Source: DATKWD01 sp963704815
GTDB lineage: Bacteria > Actinomycetota > Acidimicrobiia > Acidimicrobiales > Salinilacustritrichaceae
Direction of reading: 5' to 3'
DNA length: 64,000 bases
NCBI GenBank assembly: GCA_963704815.1
Contig: CAVPHU010000010.1
Coordinates: forward strand, 574,381 to 638,380
The position numbers and the translations under genes were made by a program. The notes under the pieces are model-generated. The model ran no database searches. It saw only the letters and a list, made by a program, of their open reading frames with translations, and was not told where the DNA came from. Numbering within the stretch: position 1 is the stretch's first letter; each line of letters begins with the position of its first letter. Shown piece after piece: positions 59,217 through 64,000 of the stretch.

Positions 59217-60317
59217 CTACGGGCCGATGACCTCGATGAGGCCGAGGTCGGCATCGAGCAGCACGAGGTCGGCTCGGCTGCCCACCTCGACGCCGGACGA
59301 CTGGGCGAAGCCACCGATGCGCCGGGGATGCAAGGTGGCCGACGCCAGGGCGGCCGCGCGGTCGATGCCGACCTCGACGATGCGGTGGAGCATCTCGGCC
59401 ACCGTGGTCAGGCCGCCGGCCAGCCCACCGTCCCGATGCCGCGCCGCATCGCCGTGCCGGGTGACCGACGCGTCGGCCAGCCGGCCGGTGGGCTCGGTGG
59501 TCCCGGCGAGCGAGACGGCGTCGCTGACCAACGCCACCCGCCCCTTCTTGGCTGCGAACACCAGGCGGACGGTGTCGTCGGCCACGTGCTGCCCGTCGGC
59601 GATCAGCGTCGCCGTGACGTCGTCGCGCACGAGCGCGGCTCCGAACAACCCGGGTGCCCGGTGGTGGAACGGCGCCATGGCGTTGCCGAGATGGGTCACG
59701 GCGGTGATGCCGGCGTCGAACCCGGCCTGTGCCTGCTCGGCCGTGGCGTCGCTGTGGCCGGCAGCGACCGTGGCCGATGCCTTCAGGAGGCGGGCCACCA
59801 GTCCGGCCGACCCGACGAGCTCGGGGGCCAACGTCATCATTCGGATCGTCCGGCCGTCGCCGGCGGCGAGCAGTCGTTCCAACACGTCGGGATCGGGATC
59901 GAGCCGGTGGGTGCCGTCGTGGGCGCCGAGCCGAAGGTGCGACAGGAAGGGTCCTTCGAGGTGGGCGCCGCCGATCTCGGCTCGTCCTGCGATGCGGCCG
60001 GCGCGCTGCACCTGAGCGATGACCTCGAGGCTCCCACACAGGCGGTCGACCGACGCCGTGGTGAGGGTCGGGAGGAAACATGACGTGCCTGCGGCCCAGA
60101 GCGCCTCTGCCGCGTCCTCGAGTTCGTTCGACGTGCAGCCGGCGAAGTCGACGCCGGCGAAGCCGTTGACCTGAAGATCAACGAGCCCGGGTGCAGCGAT
60201 GGTGGTCGACCCGATGGTTGGCGGGGTGATCGCCTTGATGCGCCCATCGACCACGTCGACATCGGCCGCCACGAGGTGCCCGTCGACCAGCACCGAGCCG
60301 ACCCCGAGCCGGGTCAC
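59217..60317 (-). CDS. nagA: N-acetylglucosamine-6-phosphate deacetylase
   Basis: 366 residues from a GTG. GLVDLQVNGFAGVDF, GGAHLEGPFLS, ATVAAGHSDAT and THLGNAMAPFHHR match the NagA metal and substrate motifs, and LVSDAVSLAGT carries the catalytic Asp. It removes acetate from GlcNAc-6-phosphate for amino-sugar recycling and cell-wall turnover. No nagB or sugar transporter is adjacent. The pirin gene follows by 10 bp and may be co-transcribed. Confidence 0.88.
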   Translation of the reverse strand: MTRLGVGSVLVDGHLVAADVDVVDGRIKAITPPTIGSTTIAAPGLVDLQVNGFAGVDFAGCTSNELEDAAEALWAAGTSCFLPTLTTASVDRLCGSLEVIAQVQRAGRIAGRAEIGGAHLEGPFLSHLRLGAHDGTHRLDPDPDVLERLLAAGDGRTIRMMTLAPELVGSAGLVARLLKASATVAAGHSDATAEQAQAGFDAGITAVTHLGNAMAPFHHRAPGLFGAALVRDDVTATLIADGQHVADDTVRLVFAAKKGRVALVSDAVSLAGTTEPTGRLADASVTRHGDAARHRDGGLAGGLTTVAEMLHRIVEVGIDRAAALASATLHPRRIGGFAQSSGVEVGSRADLVLLDADLGLIEVIGP

Positions 60318-60374
60318 TCGTCTGCTCCGAAGCCTGGCACCGACTGAAACGTACCGGCCGCCCGTCGTGGAGAA

Positions 60375-60448
60375 CCGAGCGGCCCGCCGCGACGAAGGAG
60401 CGGCCAGAGCGGGGGTTCCGGGGAGGTGCGACCCTTCACCTCGCGCAG
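60375..60448 (-). repeat. Dispersed stop-codon repeat, copy 4 (inverted, partial)
   Basis: On the minus strand, CTGCGCGAGG ... GCTCTGGCCGCTCCTTCGTC ... GGGCCGCTCGG matches the central block of copies 1 and 3, but both outer ends are diverged. Nothing else is recognisable between 60318 and 60502. Confidence 0.65.
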
Positions 60449-60502
60449 TTCAGGCCCGCCCCAGCAGCCGTGATGCCGCGACCTCACGTCGACGGCTGGT
60501 GG

Positions 60503-61003
60503 TCAGTCGCCGGCTTCGGGCGCTTCGCCGGGGCGGGGGTGGTGACCGAAGGGCCCTCGTCCAGCGGGACCGCCCGGACCGGGGCCCCGACCCTCGAACT
60601 CGCCGTTCACGAAGTCCTCGATCCGGTCGGGGAGCTCGGCGAGCCGCTCTTCGATGCGTGCCCGGGCCTGTTCGGTGAGCTCGTCGATGACCGTCTGGGG
60701 GTCGACCCCGTTGGCCTCGGCCACCTCGGCGATCGACTGTCCGCCACGCAGCGCATCACGGAGCTCCTCGCCGGTCACGCCGACCAGTTCGGCGAGGCGA
60801 TCGAGACGCTCACCCATGCGCTCCTTCGGGCCGGCTCGATCTTCGGCCGGAGCGTCTTCGGTCGTTTCGGCCGGAGTGTCTTCGGCCGTGGTGTCCTCCT
60901 GGGCGCCGGTGAGCTGCGGTGCGAACAACGTGGCACCGGCGAGACCTCCGACGGCGAGGGACGCGGCGACGACCCCGACAGCAGCGGGCTTGCGAATGGT
61001 CAT
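60503..61003 (-). CDS. Secreted helical protein, paralog of 61163-61642
   Basis: 166 residues. A Sec signal (VVAASLAVGGLAGATLFAPQ) is followed by an acidic, Thr-rich linker and a helical region: ERLDRLAELVGVTGEELRDAL, then SIAEVAEANGVDPQTVIDEL and RIEERLAELPDRIEDFVNGEF. The end is Gly/Pro/His-rich. No named family; the overall build, short with repeated amphipathic helices, recalls periplasmic adaptors such as CpxP/Spy. AAGGAG precedes the ATG. A motif shared with its paralog lies 57 bp upstream. Confidence 0.75.
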   Translation of the reverse strand: MTIRKPAAVGVVAASLAVGGLAGATLFAPQLTGAQEDTTAEDTPAETTEDAPAEDRAGPKERMGERLDRLAELVGVTGEELRDALRGGQSIAEVAEANGVDPQTVIDELTEQARARIEERLAELPDRIEDFVNGEFEGRGPGPGGPAGRGPFGHHPRPGEAPEAGD

Positions 61004-61059
61004 GGAAGGGCTCCTTGGGTTCGCTTCTCCCGCAGCATGCCCACCGAACCTGGGATCGG

Positions 61060-61083
61060 CCTCACAATCGCGTGTGAGTCTTG
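61060..61083 (-). promoter_or_regulatory. Motif A: candidate response-regulator site
   Basis: CCTCACAATCGCGTGTGAGT, with the palindromic pair CTCACA/TGTGAG and another TGTGAG 16 bp on. It aligns with motif B at 61740. Confidence 0.5.
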
Positions 61084-61162
61084 GCGCGTGTGAGTTCGGG
61101 CGCGCCGAATTCCCGGGGCCGGCACCAGGAGGGTGGTGCAGGCCCCGGGTCCGGGCGGGGGA

Positions 61163-61642
61163 TCAGTTCCCGGCCTCCTCGGCGGGCGGACCGCCGAACG
61201 GACCGCCTCGGGGCCCGTGACCCTCGAAGTCGAGCTCGCCGTTCACGAGGTCCTCGATGCGGGTCGGCAGCTCGGCGAGCCGCTCCTCCAGGCGAGCCGT
61301 TGCATCGGCGACGAGCTCGTCGACCAGTGCATCGGTGGCGACACCGTTCGCCTCGGCCACCTCGGCGATGGTCTGACCGTCCTGGAGCGCCGTCCGGAGC
61401 GCGTCCTGCTCGATGCCGATGATCTCGGCCAGGTTGGCCAGGCGCTCGCCCTTGCCGTGACGCATGCGGTCCTCGGGGGCCTCAGGGGCCGTCTCGTCGA
61501 CGACCTCGGTGTCCTCGGTCGTCGCGTCGTCGGCCTCCTGAGCGAGGCTGACGCCCGGGGCGAGCAACATCGCTCCGGCGGCGCCACCGGCGGTCAGGCC
61601 GGCGAGCAGGGCTGCGGTGGTCTTCTTGGTGGGGGATTCCAT
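61163..61642 (-). CDS. Secreted helical protein, paralog of 60503-61003
   Basis: 159 residues from the ATG at 61642 with an AAGGAG site. A Sec signal (ALLAGLTAGGAAGAMLLAPG), acidic linker, then ERLANLAEIIGIEQDALRTAL, TIAEVAEANGVATDALVDEL and ARLEERLAELPTRIEDLVNGEL, and a Gly/Pro-rich end. The paralog has the same order throughout, so the two arose by duplication. Divergent from the two-component system at 61843 and likely part of its regulon. Confidence 0.75.
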   Translation of the reverse strand: MESPTKKTTAALLAGLTAGGAAGAMLLAPGVSLAQEADDATTEDTEVVDETAPEAPEDRMRHGKGERLANLAEIIGIEQDALRTALQDGQTIAEVAEANGVATDALVDELVADATARLEERLAELPTRIEDLVNGELDFEGHGPRGGPFGGPPAEEAGN

Positions 61643-61739
61643 GATCAGTGCTCCTTGGTTTGGCTCGAGGGCCATTCCCTCGATGCACCCCATGGTGGAG
61701 ACCGCACCTGAAGGTCTTCCTCGGCTCCGGTGGGAGCCA

Positions 61740-61768
61740 CCTCACAAGTCCGTGATGAGTCTGTGATG
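61740..61768. promoter_or_regulatory. Motif B: candidate response-regulator site
   Basis: CCTCACAAGTC followed by CGTGATGAGTC and TGTGATGG: three 11-bp-phased blocks, the spacing used by OmpR/PhoB-type dimers. It lies between the divergent secreted-protein gene and the two-component genes. Confidence 0.5.
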
Positions 61769-61842
61769 GCCCGACACCGGCGGTGAGCGGGCTCGGAGCG
61801 CTCGGTGAGCGAACTCCCAGGTTGATGGGGTGAACTGTCGAG

Positions 61843-62535
61843 ATGAGCACTGCATCGGTCCTCGTCGTCGACGACGAGGAATACATTCGCGACCTCGTGT
61901 CGAGCGCGTTCCGCATCGCCGGATTCGACGTGCGCACCGCTGGTGACGGCGAAGCGGCGTTGCGGGCGGTGGCCGACGATCGGCCCGACCTGATGGTGCT
62001 CGATGTCGGGCTCCCCGGAGTCGACGGCTTCGAGGTGTGCCGACGGCTGCGCGCCGACGGCGACGACGTTCCCGTGCTGTTCCTCACCGCGCGCGACGCC
62101 GCCGAGGACCGGGTGTCGGGGTTCACGAAGGGCGGAGACGACTACGTCACCAAGCCGTTCAGCCTCGAGGAGTTGGTGGGCCGGGTGCGGGCCATCCTTC
62201 GACGGACCGGCCATACGGATGCCGGCGACGACGGCAACCTGTTGTCCTACGAGGACCTCCGGATCGACGAGGACTCGATGCGGGTCAGCCGCGCCGGGAA
62301 CCCGGTCCAGTTGTCGCCGACCGAGTTCAAGCTGCTGCGCTACCTCATGATCAATCGTGAGCGGGTGGTGTCGAAGTCGCAGATCCTCGACCAGGTCTGG
62401 GAGTACGACTTCGACGGCAATGCCAGCGTGGTCGAGAACTACATCTCCTACCTGCGCAAGAAGATCGACGACGTCGAACCGGCGCTCATCCACACCGTGC
62501 GTGGGTTCGGCTACGTGCTGCGCTCGGAACCGTGA
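61843..62535 (+). CDS. OmpR/PhoB-family response regulator
   Basis: 230 residues. Receiver: LVVDDEEYIRDL, phospho-Asp54 in MVLDVGLPG and Lys104 in VTKPF. The winged-helix output domain (LSPTEFKLLRYLMINRERVV, SYLRKKIDD, VRGFGYVLR) is intact. The kinase gene follows with a GTGA overlap. Probable targets include its own operon and the two secreted paralogs, judged from shared motifs upstream. Confidence 0.93.
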   Translation: MSTASVLVVDDEEYIRDLVSSAFRIAGFDVRTAGDGEAALRAVADDRPDLMVLDVGLPGVDGFEVCRRLRADGDDVPVLFLTARDAAEDRVSGFTKGGDDYVTKPFSLEELVGRVRAILRRTGHTDAGDDGNLLSYEDLRIDEDSMRVSRAGNPVQLSPTEFKLLRYLMINRERVVSKSQILDQVWEYDFDGNASVVENYISYLRKKIDDVEPALIHTVRGFGYVLRSEP

Positions 62536-63949
62536 TCCGGCGCCGGGTCGCCGCGGTCCTGGTCGCCGGTGTCGCCGTCATCCTCGCCGTGGCGGGGGTG
62601 CTCGCGGTGAGCGCGCTCGAGTCCCGGCTCATCGGCGAGATCGACGACCAGGTCGACCGTCGGGTCCTCGACATCGTCCGGTTCACCAACGGGCGCTCAC
62701 TTCCGCAGTTCCCCGCGGCCGACGAGAACCGTCCCGGACCCGCAGGGCGCTTCGGTGGTCGATCGCCGTTCGACGTGAGCGGAGCCGTGTTCGTCCAACT
62801 CGACACCGACGGGCAGGTCGTGGCTGCGATCACGACGGGGCCGGCGAACGATCCAGACCCGCTGCCCGATCTCGACGGATTCGCGATCGACGGCGAGCCG
62901 CACACCGTCGACCCGGTCGAGGGCTCGGGCCCTCGCTATCGCGTGGTGGGGATCGAGGGCGATGACGGCGTGCTCGTCACCGGGCTCTCACTCGCCGATG
63001 TCGACGAGTCGATCGAGAGCCTGACCCAGATCCTGCTGACCGCAGGGGTGCTCGCGCTGCTTGCCGTGGCCGGCCTCGCGTCGTTCGTGATCCGCCGTGG
63101 CCTCCGGCCCATCGACGACATGATCGGCACCGCCGAGCGCATCGCCGACGGCGACCTCTCGGAGCGGGCCACCATCGTCCAGCCGAACGACGAGGTCGGA
63201 CATCTCGGCATCGCCCTCAACACGATGCTCGACCAGATCAGTGAAGCGGTGGACGCGAAGACGGCGAGCGAGTCGCGACTTCGCCGGTTCGTCGCCGATG
63301 CCTCGCACGAGCTGCGCACCCCGCTGACCTCGATCCGCGGCTACGCCGAGCTGTACCGGAGCAGCGACCACGACGAACGGGCGGCCGAGCGCTCGATGCA
63401 CCGGATCGAGCAGGAGGCCATCAGGATGGGAGTCCTGGTCGAGGACCTCCTGCTGCTGGCGCGCTTCGATCAGGGGCGTCCGCTCGAGACCTCGCGAGTC
63501 GACCTGGTGCCGTTGGTCGGCGCCGCGGTCGACGACGCCCGGGTGGTCGAACCCGATCGGGTGATCGACCTCGATCTGACCACCGAGAAGGCGGTCGTGG
63601 TGGGCGACGAGCACCGGCTCGGACAGGTGGTCGGCAACCTGCTCGGCAACGTGCGGGCCCACGCCGGCGACGGCACACCCCGCGGGTCGAACTGTCCGCC
63701 GATGCCGAGTTCGTGACGATCGTCGTCGCCGACGAGGGTGCCGGAATGACGACCGAACAGGTCGATCAGGCCTTCGAGCGCTTCTGGCAGGCCGATCCGA
63801 GCGGCGGTTCGGGCCGGCGGGGCACGGGCCTCGGGCTCGCCATCGTCGCCGAGATCGTCGACGCCCACGGCGGGACCATCGAGCTCGACTCCACCCCCGG
63901 CAATGGCACCACGGTGAGCGTGCGCCTGCCAAGGACCCCGACCGGCTGA
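62532..63949 (+). CDS. HAMP-containing sensor histidine kinase (one frameshift)
   Basis: About 472 residues after joining. Membrane helix 1 (about 8-28), an extracytoplasmic sensor (about 30-160), helix 2 (about 163-185), HAMP, HisKA with phospho-His259 in DASHELRTPLTS, and the ATPase domain with NLLGNVRAHA (N box). Near 63680 an indel in CACACCCCGCG moves the frame; the other frame continues as RVELSADAEFVTIVVADEGAGM to RGTGLGLAIVAEIVDAHGG (G boxes). The kinase type is close to actinobacterial MtrB/CutS-like sensors. Its stop is the TGA of the last repeat. Confidence 0.85.
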
Positions 63950-64000
63950 GGAGCTGCGCGGAGAGGGCCAGGTCTCGCAGCTCCCCGCAACTCCCGCTCT
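63947..64000 (+). repeat. Dispersed stop-codon repeat, copy 5 (cut by window end)
   Basis: Begins TGAGGAGCTGCGCGGA at the kinase stop codon, then CGCAGCTCCCCGCAACTCCC, as in copies 1 and 3. It runs off the window. Confidence 0.8.

Overview
The window comes from a high-GC actinobacterium. Gene content and start signals fit the Acidimicrobiia (an Ilumatobacter-like lineage) best; this is an inference from gene types (F420-type luciferase-like oxidoreductase, many short-chain dehydrogenases, phytanoyl-CoA dioxygenase-like proteins, Baeyer-Villiger-type monooxygenases, paired acyl-CoA dehydrogenases) and from abundant GTG starts. I see no rRNA, tRNA, CRISPR array, prophage or complete insertion sequence. 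Many genes have a TANNNT -10 hexamer only 6-8 nt before the start codon, the signature of leaderless mRNAs, and I used it to choose several starts.

Layout. 1-6.9 kb: alpha/beta hydrolase (cut by the window edge), pectinacetylesterase-like lipoprotein, molybdopterin oxidoreductase, a divergent MerR regulator/methyltransferase pair around a perfect palindrome, an SDR flanked by REP-like palindromes, and a YqeY protein. 6.9-13.2 kb: thioesterase, lipoprotein esterase coupled to an acyl-CoA dehydrogenase, nucleoside hydrolase, YchJ-like protein, a lipocalin-like protein and a SnoaL-like protein. 13.2-19.1 kb is a decayed stretch: an APH-family protein with an altered catalytic motif, a fragment of a second copy, a frameshifted acetyltransferase, a four-repeat fibronectin III secreted protein and a twice-frameshifted FAD oxidoreductase. 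19.1-31.5 kb: SDRs, aldehyde dehydrogenase, lipoprotein esterases, nitronate monooxygenase plus epimerase, VOC protein, LLM oxidoreductase, phytanoyl-CoA dioxygenase, TetR. 31.6-38.3 kb: MauE-like membrane protein, two paralogous receiver-like proteins, sulfatase plus SnoaL, a GH43-like/FG-GAP secreted protein and a putative Fe(II) dioxygenase. 38.3-52 kb: monooxygenase and Old Yellow Enzyme fired from interlocked promoters, a two-gene acyl-CoA dehydrogenase, an HIBADH/CMD/acyl-CoA ligase operon, an alkylsulfatase-like hydrolase, a five-unit tandem repeat, SDR, VOC and TesB. 52-64 kb: haloalkane-dehalogenase-like hydrolase, two DUF202 membrane proteins, a Baeyer-Villiger-type monooxygenase, enoyl-CoA hydratase, DEAD-box helicase, pirin, NagA, two secreted helical paralogs and a two-component system.

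How the genes work together. Most are enzymes for activating, oxidising and hydrolysing lipids, ketones, sulfate esters and halogenated or cyclic substrates, organised in short runs with 4-bp stop/start overlaps. The most system-like locus is 60.5-63.9 kb: an OmpR-type regulator and histidine kinase beside two paralogous secreted helical proteins whose upstream regions share a motif, suggesting a self-monitoring envelope-stress circuit. Non-coding structure is unusually rich: a ~140-bp dispersed repeat that often supplies gene stop codons, a pair of 51-bp palindromes with compensated arm differences, REP-like elements and the tandem array.

Caution: at least nine genes are interrupted by one or two frameshifts while otherwise intact. 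That density points to indel errors in the assembly at least as much as to real decay.
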